Origin: Tragulus kanchil
Taxonomy: Eukaryota; Chordata; Mammalia; Artiodactyla; Tragulidae
NCBI GenBank assembly: GCA_022376925.1
Contig: JAIOJX010000027.1
Span: 19,547,471-19,611,470, forward strand
DNA: 64,000 nt
Reading direction: 5' to 3'
Under the pieces are notes generated by a model, which made no database searches, was not told the DNA's origin, and was given only the letters and a program-made list of their open reading frames with translations. Every line of letters begins with the position of its first letter. The stretch's first letter is position 1. The translations under genes and the position numbers were made by a program. Positions 35,396 to 46,750 of this stretch are shown piece by piece.

Positions 35396-35926
35396 GAAGA
35401 TAGTCAGGAATAAGATTGGGGAGACAGAGGGTGGGAAGAGTTAAGTGAACTTGCTCTGATGGAGACCCTGGACCTCTGCCAGTCTATGAGAAGCCGCTCT
35501 TGTTGTTCTTAAGGCTGTGTTTCATTAAGACCAGGAGTTGGGCAAGATGCCCTCCTGATTGCTGGATCAATATGCTGTTCTGTTATTGCTACCATTGAGA
35601 AGGAAAGTAGAAAAAAAAAAAACAAACTTGGCATCACGGCTTAGACAAATTTACATTTCACTGTGGGAGATTCCTGTTTGTTCAACTCTACTCAGCTTCC
35701 AATCTGTTTCAGTCAAATAACTCTTTTATCCTTCTTCCACATTTTGTAAGGAGAGGAAGGAAAAGAGAGGAAAGAGAGACAGATGGAGATAGAGAATGAC
35801 GGGGAGAGAGAGAGAGAAGAAAACATGAGAACACAGGCTCTTAGGGTCTACTGATGTCTGCCCAGCCCCCTTTAAGAGCGGGCTATTTCCCACCAAGAAT
35901 TTGGATTAAATTATTTTCCAATACTG
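35396..35926. other. Unique sequence with purine-rich tract
   Basis: No gene recognised. 35750-35822 is a GA-rich tract (gagagg, gagagag). Confidence 0.45.
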
Positions 35927-36230
35927 ATTTATTTGGGGTTGTGCTGGGTCTTTGTTGCTGTGAGGGCTTCTCCCAGTTGAGGTGAGCAGGGTACTCTCTA
36001 GCTGTGGTGCGTGGGAGGCTCGTCGCAGTCTTTTCCTGTTGCAGAGAATGGGCTCTCGACGTGTGGATTTCAGGAGTTGTGGCTTGTGGGCTCCAGAGCA
36101 CAGGTTCCAAAGTTGTGGCCCATGGGCTCAGTTGCTCTGCGGCATGTGGATCTTCCCAGACCCGGGATCAAACCCCTGTCTCTTGCACTGGTAGGTGGAT
36201 TCTTAACCACCGAGTCACCGGGGAAGCCCT
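35927..36230 (-). mobile_element. CHR-type SINE (copy A)
   Basis: The plus strand shows 'gtggcttgtgggctccagag', 'gctcagttgctctgcggcat' and 'tcttaaccaccgagtcaccg', the full reversed CHR element. Confidence 0.88.
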
Positions 36231-37074
36231 GTAATGAGCTGTTTCTTAATTCACCCATGGTTTCAAGTAGAGAGACAATCAGAACCCAATACAAATTAGG
36301 TTTTTTTAATTAAAATTTTTTGTATGAGGTTGAATTCAACACAAGCAGCACTGTTTTCATTCCTACCCAGAAAAACGAGCCCTTATCTGTAAAATCCTTA
36401 AGGATATTCATTCTAGAGCAGTTGTATACATCAGACAGCTCAGTGTCTTGAAACCGGAAAAGCTTTCTGACAGGCTAGCCCAAGCAGAAACAAAGGCCCT
36501 GCCTCTGACGCACTTGAAGGCCCTGTGAATGAACCGTTCATGGCATTTTGCGCTTACGAGCAGAACAGAACAGAACAGCCCCTATTTCAGGAGGAGCCTC
36601 CTGTCCTTCTGAAAACCACAGGAAAAGAAAGACACCAAACCTGGACAATACAAATCTCATCTTAGAAGCTGGTATTAGCAAAGACTGTAATACAATATTT
36701 AACCTAAAAAAAAAAAAAACTGAATAAACAAAGGAGGAATCTATGACTTAAGTTGAAACCAGAACCAATTGCCCAAGTACCTTATCAGGTATGATCCCAG
36801 CCCTGAAATGGAAGCAGAGAGCGAAGTAAGTGAGCTATAAAATCAGACCCTCAGAGCACGCAAATCCACCCTTCTCGGGTTCTTATTCATTTGGAAAAGA
36901 TCTGCTGCATTCGGAATTATTTGACTTAAAAAAATTGAGTAACTATTGACTTCATTTTCCCTGAAAGTACAGCTAGATATGTATACATGTATAGTTCTAC
37001 AAATACACATTCCAAATAATTTAGGAAATGATATAATTAGTTTAGCATGGTCGTTGCAGTCACTTTAAAAAAAA
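36231..37074. other. Unique sequence (copy at 37313-38162)
   Basis: No gene or known repeat recognised. Includes 'gtatacatgtatag' AT words near 36980 and a tandem 'cagaacagaacagaacagcc' near 36562. Confidence 0.4.
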
Positions 37075-37312
37075 CTTCTCCCAGTTGAGGTGAGCTCTCT
37101 AGCTTGGCAGCAGTCTTTCCTGTTGCAGAGAATGGGCTCTCGACGTGTGGATTTCAGGAGTTGTGGCTTGTGGGCTCCAGAGCACAGGTTCCAAAGTTGT
37201 GGCCCATGGGCTCAGTTGCTCTGGCATGTGGATCTTCCCAGACCCGGGATCAAACCCCTGTCTCTTGCACTGGTAGGTGGATTCTTAACCACCGAGTCAC
37301 CGGGGAAGCCCT
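37075..37312 (-). mobile_element. CHR-type SINE, truncated at the junction (copy B)
   Basis: Second copy of the 36230 element, missing its first 40 bp because the duplicated unit starts inside it. Confidence 0.88.
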
Positions 37313-38528
37313 GTAATGAGCTGTTTCTTAATTCACCCATGGTTTCAAGTAGAGAGACAATCAGAACCCAATACAAATTAGGTTTTTTTAATTAAAATTT
37401 TTTGTATGAGGTTGAATTCAACACAAGCAGCACTGTTTTCATTCCTACCCAGAAAAACGAGCCCTTATCTGTAAAATCCTTAAGGATATTCATTCTAGAG
37501 CAGTTGTATACATCAGACAGCTCAGTGTCTTGAAACCGGAAAAGCTTTCTGACAGGCTAGCCCAAGCAGAAACAAAGGCCCTGCCTCTGACGCACTTGAA
37601 GGCCCTGTGATTGAACCGTTCATGGCATTTTGCGCTTACGAGCAGAACAGAACAGAACAGCCCCTATTTCAGGAGGAGCCTCTCCTGTCCTTCTGAAAAC
37701 CACAGGAAAAGAAAGACACCAAACCTGGACAATACAAATCTCATCTTAGAAGCTGGTATTAGCAAAGACTGTAATACAATATTTAACCTAAAAAAAAAAA
37801 AAACTGAATAAACAAAGGAGGAATCTATGACTTAAGTTGAAACCAGAACCAATTGCCCAAGTACCTTATCAGGTATGATCCCAGCCCTGAAATGGAAGCA
37901 GAGAGCGAAGTAAGTGAGCTATAAAATCAGACCCTCAGAGCACGCAAATCCACCCTTCTCGGGTTCTTATTCATTTGGAAAAGATCTGCTGCATTCGGAA
38001 TTATTTGACTTAAAAAAATTGAGTAACTATTGACTTCATTTTCCCTGAAAGTACAGCTAGATATGTATACATGTATAGTTCTACAAATACACATTCCAAA
38101 TAATTTAGGAAATGATATAATTAGTTTAGCATGGTCGTTGCAGTCACTTTAAAAAAAAAAAAGAAAGCTCTCACTGCCTCTTGCCTGTTTCTGGCTATTT
38201 CACAAGGAATTGAAAGGACTCTGTATAGATTTGCCCTATTAATGTTCTGCTTAGGAAAACTGAACTTCCTTCATCCTGATCAAAAGCAAACAAAATTGAT
38301 TTGGCTAAGTGTCTGGATTGTGGAGCACTGCAGAAAAATGCTGGCCATCCTCTACCATTTGTTCTATACAGGGGGAAGAAAAATCACAGGACAATGCAGA
38401 GGGAGAAAGTGAAGAAAGCAATGACAAAGAAGCACTAGAAAGCATGTGTTCTGCCCCGAAGGTGGGGAGGGGGAGAAAAAAAGAAAACGCACATTATTTC
38501 CACTGATCAGGGTCAGCAAGCGTCCAGT

Positions 38529-38870
38529 CTGGGACTTCACTGACAGTCCGGTGGTTAAGAATCGTCCTGCCACTGCAGGGGACACAGGTTTGATTCCCGA
38601 TCCAGGAAGTTCCCAAGTGCCTTGAGATGACTAAGCCCGTGCGCCACGACTACTGAGCCTGTGCTCTGGGGCCTGGGAGCTGCGACCACGGAGCCCAGGA
38701 GCCACAGCTGCTGAGGCCGCAGGCCCCAGGGCCCACGCTGGGCCCAAAGGGAAGTCGCCACAAACAGAAGCCTGAGCACTGCATCGAGAGTAGCCTCCAC
38801 CCACCGCGATCAGAGAGAAAGCCCGTGCCAGCAACAAAGACCCAGCATCACCAAAACAAGTAAATTTAAA
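38529..38870 (+). mobile_element. CHR-type SINE, long form (copy A)
   Basis: 'gggacttcactgacagtccg' and 'gtggttaagaatcg' head, 'gcgccacgactactgagcct', and an ending of 'acaaagacccagcatcacc' with an A-rich tail. Confidence 0.88.
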
Positions 38871-39014
38871 TCAGAAAACCTCCATTAGAAAATCAGGAAA
38901 ATTTCCATTACAGACTCAAAATCACACCACCTGGGTGAGCCAGGAATTGTGGTCGCTAGCTTCTTTACGTTATTTAGTTTTTGTCTTGTTTTGAAATAAC
39001 TTTTTTTTCTCTAG

Positions 39015-39373
39015 GTCTCTGGGACACAGGATTCTTTGGAGAAAAGAGAATCCACAGCCAGAGAGCAGAAAAAGGCCCCTTGAACCGGAAGTCCTGGAGC
39101 AACCTTCCGTGAACTTCTGCCCCTGGGGCTGAGAGTTCTCTCTGTGTCATGGGGAAGGGACACTGGATGATGGCGGCAGAACCTCACCCAGAAGCCTCCG
39201 TGCCCGGGCAAGTGTTTCCAGTCTTTAGGGCAACTCTCGGGAGCCCACATCCTGTTTTCATCCTGGCTCTGGACTCACCTGCATGGCCAGACCGGGTCAG
39301 AGGGTGCCTCCCAGCCCCGCGGCTCTGTGAGCGGCGGCGGACTCTGGGCAGCCCTCAGCGCGCCCGGGGGCAG
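39015..39373 (+). other. Exon-like segment (copy A), unproven
   Basis: Preceded by a strong polypyrimidine-AG ('ttttttttctctag', ending at 39014) and followed by a 'cag/gtacaa' donor-like site at 39374. The segment is GC-rich. A frame from the ATG at 39149 stays open through the donor, encoding no recognisable domain. Could be a chance arrangement or a noncoding-RNA exon. Confidence 0.2.
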
Positions 39374-39622
39374 GTACAAACGACAGGCAAAATTGATTTG
39401 GCTAAGTGTCTGGATTGTGGAGCACTGCAGAAAATGCTGGCCATCCTCTACCATTTGTTCTATACAGGGGAAGAAAAATCACAGGACAATGCAGAGGAGA
39501 AAGTGAAGAAAGCAATGACAAAGAAGCACTAGAAAGCATGTGTTCTGCCCCGAAGGTGGGGAGGGGGAGAAAAAAAGAAAACGCACATTATTTCCACTGA
39601 TCAGGGTCAGCAAGCGTCCAGT

Positions 39623-39964
39623 CTGGGACTTCACTGACAGTCCGGTGGTTAAGAATCGTCCTGCCACTGCAGGGGACACAGGTTTGATTCCCGATCCAGG
39701 AAGTTCCCAAGTGCCTTGAGATGACTAAGCCCGTGCGCCACGACTACTGAGCCTGTGCTCTGGGGCCTGGGAGCTGCGACCACGGAGCCCAGGAGCCACA
39801 GCTGCTGAGGCCGCAGGCCCCAGGGCCCACGCTGGGCCCAAAGGGAAGTCGCCACAAACAGAAGCCTGAGCACTGCATCGAGAGTAGCCTCCACCCACCG
39901 CGATCAGAGAGAAAGCCCGTGCCAGCAACAAAGACCCAGCATCACCAAAACAAGTAAATTTAAA
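39623..39964 (+). mobile_element. CHR-type SINE, long form (copy B)
   Basis: Second copy of 38529-38870. Confidence 0.88.
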
Positions 39965-40108
39965 TCAGAAAACCTCCATTAGAAAATCAGGAAAATTTCC
40001 ATTACAGACTCAAAATCACACCACCTGGGTGAGCCAGGAATTGTGGTCGCTAGCTTCTTTACGTTATTTAGTTTTTGTCTTGTTTTGAAATAACTTTTTT
40101 TTCTCTAG

Positions 40109-40467
40109 GTCTCTGGGACACAGGATTCTTTGGAGAAAAGAGAATCCACAGCCAGAGAGCAGAAAAAGGCCCCTTGAACCGGAAGTCCTGGAGCAACCTT
40201 CCGTGAACTTCTGCCCCTGGGGCTGAGAGTTCTCTCTGTGTCATGGGGAAGGGACACTGGATGATGGCGGCAGAACCTCACCCAGAAGCCTCCGTGCCCG
40301 GGCAAGTGTTTCCAGTCTTTAGGGCAACTCTCGGGAGCCCACATCCTGTTTTCATCCTGGCTCTGGACTCACCTGCATGGCCAGACCGGGTCAGAGGGTG
40401 CCTCCCAGCCCCGCGGCTCTGTGAGCGGCGGCGGACTCTGGGCAGCCCTCAGCGCGCCCGGGGGCAG
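40109..40467 (+). other. Exon-like segment (copy B), unproven
   Basis: Duplicate of 39015-39373 with the same acceptor-like and donor-like flanks. If the duplication is an artefact, there is only one such segment. Confidence 0.2.
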
Positions 40468-40561
40468 GTACAAACGACAGGATGGAAGAGGAACCCCTTT
40501 CCAGGAGCCTCTGAAAACCCCCTAACTGGCAGAGTCTACTTTGCATGCTGAATGTTCACAG

Positions 40562-40593
40562 GCACGCACGCACGCACGCACGCACACACACAC
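40562..40593. repeat. (GCAC)n/(CA)n microsatellite
   Basis: About five 'gcac' units followed by CA units. Confidence 0.92.
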
Positions 40594-41229
40594 GAAATCT
40601 TTCTCTCCATCTTAACAGCAAAAGAACCTATGTGAGGACTCAGTCTTCCTGATGTCTTGCCCAGAATTCTTCCCAGTCTTTATTTTTATATCTGTGGGTA
40701 GCCGAGGGAAAACAAATGTACTTTCTCCTTTCCAAATCCAAGGTTTGTAAAATATTATGAGGCTTGCTTAAATTGCAGTGTCACTTTATACAATATATTT
40801 GTGTTATTAAAAACCGACCACGTGGAATGAGCGGTAAAATATGTAGAATGGCACCAAACAATTGCTGGGTAGGAGGGGGAGGTTAAATGCCTTTCACAGG
40901 ACCTGACACCACAGGATGTCCCACCCATGAAAGTAAGGAGAATCGTAAGGTTATATTTGCCATTATAAGAGTCATCTTAAACACATACAAAGTGCATGTA
41001 GCCTAACAAAAGCTATAGGCAGAAAAGCAGTTAAGACGACTGTGTCATGTAGCTGCCCTTATTGAGTTCTCTGAGAACACAGGATATAGAATCACAAATT
41101 TCAGACTTGGAAACATCATAAAACCTCACTGCCTATCAGGTACTGAAATGTGCTCCTATCAATAGGGATCTCACTACATCGTAAAGAGTCCATTAGTCCG
41201 CTTTAAGTTGTTTCATTCCAGGAAAACAC
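40594..41229. other. Unique sequence
   Basis: AT-leaning; no recognised gene or repeat. Confidence 0.4.
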
Positions 41230-41345
41230 AGAGAGAGAGAGAGAGAAAGAGAGAAAGAATGGGGTAAAGAAAGAAAGACACAATGAAGGGAAGAAAGAAT
41301 AAGGCACAAAGACAGACAGACACAAAGAAAAGGAAGAAAGGAGGA
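41230..41345. repeat. GA-rich purine tract
   Basis: gagaga, aaagaaag and gacagaca words over about 115 bp. Confidence 0.85.
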
Positions 41346-41530
41346 ACCTCCAGCCCACCTTCAGTGGAAAGAACTAACACGTTACCAAGAATACAAAACA
41401 GCATTTTACCAGAAGAGTCAAATCAAAAAATCACCTGATCAATAAATAAAACATCGCCGTAAAGAGGAGCTGAGCCAAGGTGGACCTAATTTACCAAGTC
41501 ATTAGCTCAGCAAGTATTGACTGAGTCCCT

Positions 41531-41731
41531 GGACTTCCCAGGTGGCGCTAGGGGTAAAGACCCTACCTGCCAAGCAGGAGACAGGGTCTCGGGTTCTCTC
41601 CCTGGTCAGGAAGGTTCCACAGAGGAGGAGGAACTGCTGACTCACTCCAGTCTCCTGCCTGGGAAATCCCATGGCCAGAGAAGCCGGGCAGGCGACAGTC
41701 CACGGGGCTGCAGAGTCGGACAGGAGTGAGT
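41531..41731 (+). mobile_element. Bov-tA SINE
   Basis: 'ggacttcccaggtggcgcta' head, 'cactccagtctcctgcctgg' and 'gcagagtcggacaggagtg'. Confidence 0.87.
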
Positions 41732-41882
41732 ACCCACGGTGTCGCACAGTGACGCGTACTTACTATGAGCCTAGCCCTGCTCTAGGCACCGGGGACAAAG
41801 CCATGGATCGACCATAGACCATGCCCTGGGACCCAGCCCAGAAATAGTTCACACAAGAACAGCTTATCTGTGAGTAATAAGT

Positions 41883-42110
41883 CATGATGATAGCAAGCAC
41901 TCCTGGAGGGTGATGTGCCCTTTTGTTGTAAATGTTTTAAGCATTGTATCTGTTTGACCCTCATCACGATCCTATGAAGAAGGGACGTTTATTACCTCTG
42001 TTAAATTCCTATATACGAGGAGTCTGAGAACTTTCCTCCCAAGTCACTTGGTAGCACAAAGTGGAGCCACACGCACCCAGGCAGCCCGGCTTCAAAGCCA
42101 GCACGTTTGG
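41883..42110 (+). mobile_element. MIR SINE
   Basis: 'gaccctcatcacgatcctat', 'tattacctctgttaaattcc', 'gaggagtctgagaactttcc' and 'aagtcacttggtagcacaaa' follow MIR order. Confidence 0.75.
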
Positions 42111-42756
42111 TTGTCTTTAGGAAAAACAGTGTATGTGTTGGGTGTGAGGGCAGGGGTTGTCTGATAAACCATAAGGGAAGTACTGATGCTATGGGAAGGA
42201 CGCCCAACTTAATTGTAGGGGAGGAACCGGCACATGGCCCCCTGGAGGCCTGAGGCCTGACCATCGAATGGGAAATACATAAAGTCTGCCGCAGAGAAGG
42301 GGTGAAAGGAAGGGATTCCACCAAAGGGGACCACGCACCAGGAACAGAAGGAGCGCCATCTACCAGAACCCAAGGTCAGGGGCTCCACTGTGACACAGCT
42401 CAGATCAACTCTTTTATTCTAAATTACTCTTTAATTACTTGGATTCCTCCTTCATTTATGAGTTAATTCACAATGATGTGTCAGTCACTCCATAGAAGCT
42501 TACCCACAGTTCCCTGCCTCTAAAGTGTTCCTAGTTCGAGATGAATGATACAGGACCAAGTCTTGCTTAACTAAGCAACGTAAATGCTTTGAAGCAGGAC
42601 GACCATACTGTAAACAAATTAATCTGTGATTAATTTATAATTTAATCTATAATCTCAATAACTCAATACATTAATTTATAATTAATGTGGACGATAAATT
42701 ACTCTAGAATTTGCATAGATGAGTAATACTTTTAGCAGTAATCTATGATTGTGGTT

Positions 42757-42840
42757 GCTGTTGTTCGGTCATACGTCTGACTCTCTTAGACCCCCACGGA
42801 CTGCACACTAGGCTTCGCGTGTCGTATACAAGCCTGGAGG
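42757..42840 (-). mobile_element. Bov-A SINE fragment (copy A)
   Basis: 'gttgttcggtcatacgtctg' and 'acccccacggactgcacact' are a short, diverged reversed BOV-A end. A copy lies at 43853-43936. Confidence 0.65.
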
Positions 42841-43009
42841 TCAGCACGGTGGCCACACAGGTCGCTCCGAGTTGCCTCTCGCTCGGAGATCACCCAGCTA
42901 TCATGGCAGCTGATCATTCCAACTTGTGGGCAGAGGGAGGAACCCGCCTGTCATCCTGCAGCCCCGCACAGTACCCCTAACTGTGGAGAGTGCTGCTCAT
43001 GAATCACCC

Positions 43010-43100
43010 TTAGAGTGGAAATAGCACACAGCGCTCCTTGAGTGCCTAGGATATGCCAGCAATATTCATAAAGATGCTTCCAGTTAAAAACCTTTATGTA
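43010..43100 (+). mobile_element. MIR fragment interrupted by a CHR SINE (copy A)
   Basis: 'gctccttgagtgcctaggat' and 'atgccagcaatattc' resemble the MIR 5' part. The match continues after the SINE with 'ttatgtagtcctcctaagac'. Confidence 0.5.
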
Positions 43101-43325
43101 GGGCTTCCCTGGTGGTCCAGGGGGTAAGGACACTGCCTTGCAGTACAAGGGACGCCGGTTTGATCCCTGGCCTGGAAAGATCCCACGTGCAGTGCAGCGG
43201 CTGGACCAATGTGTCCAACTACCAAGCCGGGGCTCTAGGCGCATGTGCCCAGAGCTGGTGCTCTGCAGCGAGAGGCCACTGCGATGGGAGGCCGACACAG
43301 CCCAAAGAAAAAAGATAAATAAATG
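43101..43325 (+). mobile_element. CHR-type SINE (copy A)
   Basis: 'gggcttccctggtggtccag', 'tgatccctggcctgg', then 'gctggtgctctgcagcgaga' and an 'aataaatgaaag' tail. Flanked by a 'ttatgtag' repeat, a probable target-site duplication. Confidence 0.87.
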
Positions 43326-43852
43326 AAAGATCACTAGAAGTGTCAAAAACCAAAAAACCCTTATGTAGTCCTCCTAAGACCCTCTGCCGCAGAGAAGGGG
43401 TGAAAGGAAGGATTCCACCAAAGGGACCACGCACCAGGAACAGAAGGAGCGCCATCTACCAGAACCCAAGGTCAGGGGCTCCACTGTGACACAGCTCAGA
43501 TCAACTCTTTTATTCTAAATTACTCTTTAATTACTTGGATTCCTCCTTCATTTATGAGTTAATTCACAATGATGTGTCAGTCACTCCATAGAAGCTTACC
43601 CACAGTTCCCTGCCTCTAAAGTGTTCCTAGTTCGAGATGAATGATACAGGACCAAGTCTTGCTTAACTAAGCAACGTAAATGCTTTGAAGCAGGACGACC
43701 ATACTGTAAACAAATTAATCTGTGATTAATTTATAATTTAATCTATAATCTCAATAACTCAATACATTAATTTATAATTAATGTGGACGATAAATTACTC
43801 TAGAATTTGCATAGATGAGTAATACTTTTAGCAGTAATCTATGATTGTGGTT

Positions 43853-43936
43853 GCTGTTGTTCGGTCATACGTCTGACTCTCTTAGACCCCCACGGACTGC
43901 ACACTAGGCTTCGCGTGTCGTATACAAGCCTGGAGG
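43853..43936 (-). mobile_element. Bov-A SINE fragment (copy B)
   Basis: Second copy of 42757-42840. Confidence 0.65.
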
Positions 43937-44197
43937 TCAGCACGGTGGCCACACAGGTCGCTCCGAGTTGCCTCTCGCTCGGAGATCACCCAGCTATCAT
44001 GGCAGCTGATCATTCCAACTTGTGGGCAGAGGGAGGAACCCGCCTGTCATCCTGCAGCCCCGCACAGTACCCCTAACTGTGGAGAGTGCTGCTCATGAAT
44101 CACCCTTAGAGTGGAAATAGCACACAGCGCTCCTTGAGTGCCTAGGATATGCCAGCAATATTCATAAAGATGCTTCCAGTTAAAAACCTTTATGTAG

Positions 44198-44424
44198 GGC
44201 TTCCCTGGTGGTCCAGGGGGTAAGGACACTGCCTTGCAGTACAAGGGGCGCCAGTTCAATCCCTGGCCTGGGAAGATCCCATGCACGGTGCAGCGGCTGG
44301 ACCAATGTGTCCAACTACCAAGCCGGGGCTCTAGAGCGCATGTGCCCAGAGCTGGTGCTCTGCAGCGAGAGAGGCCACTGCGATGGGAGGCCCACACAGG
44401 CCAAAGAACAAAGATAAATAAATG
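44198..44424 (+). mobile_element. CHR-type SINE (copy B)
   Basis: Second copy of 43101-43325, with clustered substitutions ('gggcgccagttcaatccctg' versus 'gggacgccggtttgatccct'). Confidence 0.87.
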
Positions 44425-44504
44425 AAAGATCACTAGAAGTGTCAAAAAAAAACCAAAAAAAAACCCTTATGTAGTCCTCCTAAGACCCTTTGAAGCAGTT
44501 AATA

Positions 44505-44720
44505 TTTTGTTGTTTTTGCTTAGTCGCTAAGTTGTGTCCCACACTTTTGCGGCCCCATGGACTGCAGCCCGCCAGGCTCCTCTGTCCAGGGGACTTCCCA
44601 GGCAGGAATACTGGAGTGGGTTGCCATTTCCTCCTCCAGGGGATCTTCTTGACCCAGGGATCAAACCGGCCTCTTGGACTGCCAGGTGGATTCTCTACCC
44701 CTCAGTCACCAGGGAAGCCC
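44505..44720 (-). mobile_element. Bov-tA SINE
   Basis: 'gcttagtcgctaagttgtgt' to 'ccctcagtcaccagggaagc'. It sits in the same decayed MIR-like sequence, with 'ttaata' on both sides. Confidence 0.88.
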
Positions 44721-45154
44721 AGCTATGATTAATACCGCTTCATGAATCTTCACATAAGCTGAGATGATTTGAGCACCAACTGCATGCCCAGCCACTGAAG
44801 GCAGCAGCACACCAACAGGAGGTTACCAGACGCGGGATGTTTGTTCCGAGCAGCCTATTTTTCTTATTGAAAAAACAAGCGCTTTCCCTCAGCTTTAATG
44901 ATGCTCACCTCAGCTTGACAGGACAGAAGCTCACCAGGAAGGGAGGCAGGTTTTCACTGGCTGCATCTGGGGTGCAGAGGATGAGCGTTCTAAGGTGGTT
45001 TCCACATACCATGAAGCAGGAAGGGAAACACATCACCAAGCTCGTCTCCACGTTGGGCCAGGCTTGGGGCAGGCAGCTGCCTTTCTACCCTTGTTTGTAG
45101 GAAGACCTGTCAGAACCACCACGCGCTCCTGACACCTCCTCATTTAGCTCTAAA

Positions 45155-45173
45155 CACACACACACACACACAG
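45155..45173. repeat. (CA)n short microsatellite (copy at 46266-46282)
   Basis: About nine CA units; the same tract occurs in copy B. Confidence 0.85.
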
Positions 45174-45203
45174 ACACAATTTATTTAGCCTGGATCTTGT
45201 GAA

Positions 45204-45327
45204 ATTTATTTATTTAGTTACTTACGTTTTAGATGTATCCCATGTGAGGTCTTACTTCCCTGACCAGGGATCAAACCTGCAGCCCCGGCATGGGAAGTGC
45301 AGAGTCTTAACCACTAAGGAAGCCCCC
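45204..45327 (-). mobile_element. CHR-type SINE fragment (copy A)
   Basis: 'ccctgaccagggatcaaacc', 'ggcatgggaagtgcagagtc' and 'ttaaccactaaggaagcccc'. Confidence 0.8.
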
Positions 45328-45639
45328 ACGCTAAACATATTTATTCCTGAATAAAAGAATCAGGTTCTGATGGACGAGATTAAGAAAAGAAAAGAGAAGG
45401 ACTTGTCGTGAAGGGCGAGAAGACATGCTGCAGAGGGCTCCCTCCCCTTCGCCCGGGCTACGGACGTAACTTTTCGAGTCAGCTGGACTCCCAGTGTGAA
45501 TGCAGACTCTAGTGTGGACAAGATACCTTTTCCTTTGTGAAACTGAGTGCAGGCTAGAACCTGCTGGGTCAGGGTGCTATCTGGACTGGATCGTTCAAGC
45601 GTGGGAGAGCGCTCCGGAGGTGAAAAGGACTCAGTGGGG

Positions 45640-45783
45640 GACAGGCACGACGGCCGGCCTCATGGGCAACCGATCCTCCTCCGCCTCCGCCTCGCCTTCT
45701 CCCAGCTCCCCCCTCGCAGCTGTGAGGCCATTACAGACGCCACCGTCCCGCGGCCTCTTACACAGAAGATGGCGGGACTTACG
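45640..45783 (+). other. CpG-containing exon-1-like segment (copy A), unproven
   Basis: A GC-rich stretch with repeated cctccgcc words ends in 'aagatggcgggacttacg', immediately followed by the donor-like 'gtaagc' at 45784. The aagatggcgg word is a YY1-type site often found at start codons. The ATG at 45769 would give only a few codons before the donor. No gene identity can be claimed. Confidence 0.2.
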
Positions 45784-46313
45784 GTAAGCAGAAGAGAATC
45801 GGCTTTCCTCTTCAAGATATGGTCAGTAACAAGGAGACCTGTTTTCACCACTTCCCTGTCTGTCTGGGAGCAGAGAATGGAATCCCGGAGAACTAGCTAT
45901 TCTGAAAAAAAACAGGCACACTCAACAGGAGGCACCCAAAGACGCGGGATGTTTGTACCGAGCAGCCTATTTTTCTTATTGAAAAAACAAGCGCTTTCCC
46001 TCAGCTTTAATGATGCTCACCTCAGCTTGACAGGACAGAAGCTCACCAGGAAGGGAGGCAGGTTTTCACTGGCTGCATCTGGGGTGCAGAGGATGAGCGT
46101 TCTAAGGTGGTTTCCACATACCATGAAGCAGGAAGGGAAACACATCACCAAGCTCGTCTCCACGTTGGGCCAGGCTTGGGGCAGGCAGCTGCCTTTCTAC
46201 CCTTGTTTGTAGGAAGACCTGTCAGAACCACCACGCCTCCTGACACCTCCTCATTTAGCTCTAAACACACACACACACACACAGACACAATTTATTTAGC
46301 CTGGATCTTGTGA

Positions 46314-46438
46314 AATTTATTTATTTAGTTACTTACGTTTTAGATGTATCCCATGTGAGGTCTTACTTCCCTGACCAGGGATCAAACCTGCAGCCCCGGC
46401 ATGGGAAGTGCAGAGTCTTAACCACTAAGGAAGCCCCC
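46314..46438 (-). mobile_element. CHR-type SINE fragment (copy B)
   Basis: Second copy of 45204-45327. Confidence 0.8.
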
Positions 46439-46750
46439 ACGCTAAACATATTTATTCCTGAATAAAAGAATCAGGTTCTGATGGACGAGATTAAGAAAAG
46501 AAAAGAGAAGGACTTGTCGTGAAGGGCGAGAAGACATGCTGCAGAGGGCTCCCTCCCCTTCGCCCGGGCTACGGACGTAACTTTTCGAGTCAGCTGGACT
46601 CCCAGTGTGAATGCAGACTCTAGTGTGGACAAGATACCTTTTCCTTTGTGAAACTGAGTGCAGGCTAGAACCTGCTGGGTCAGGGTGCTATCTGGACTGG
46701 ATCGTTCAAGCGTGGGAGAGCGCTCCGGAGGTGAAAAGGACTCAGTGGGG

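Larger units (their letters stand above)
35967..38162 (+). repeat. Tandem duplication 11 (offset about 1,083-1,108 bp)
   Basis: Copy A is 35967-37074 and copy B 37075-38162. The first about 60 bp of copy B lack about 20 bp of copy A (compare 35985-36040 with 37093-37125). Further small deletions occur to 37225. A small indel also occurs at 'gagcctcctgtcc' versus 'gagcctctcctgtcc'. Confidence 0.92.
38291..40481 (+). repeat. Tandem duplication 12 (offset about 1,094-1,097 bp)
   Basis: Copy A is 38291-39387 and copy B 39388-40481. In the first 110 bp of copy B, at least three homopolymers are one base shorter (aaaaa to aaaa, ggggg to gggg, ggg to gg). The remainder agrees. Confidence 0.93.
42285..44490 (+). 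repeat. Tandem duplication 13 (offset about 1,095-1,107 bp)
   Basis: Copy A is 42285-43382 and copy B 43383-44490. The first 50 bp of copy B have one-base homopolymer losses (ggg to gg, gggg to ggg). A second cluster of differences is confined to the CHR SINE (43101-43325 versus 44198-44424) and the A-runs after it. Confidence 0.92.

Noticed and set aside
45769..45783. Assigning the ATG-GCG-GGA-CTT-ACG start to a named gene
   Set aside because: Five codons match the start of more than one known protein by chance; there is no following exon evidence in the window.
45547..46212. 221-codon open frame on the plus strand
   Set aside because: Crosses the junction of duplication 14, so the frame exists only because the two copies abut.
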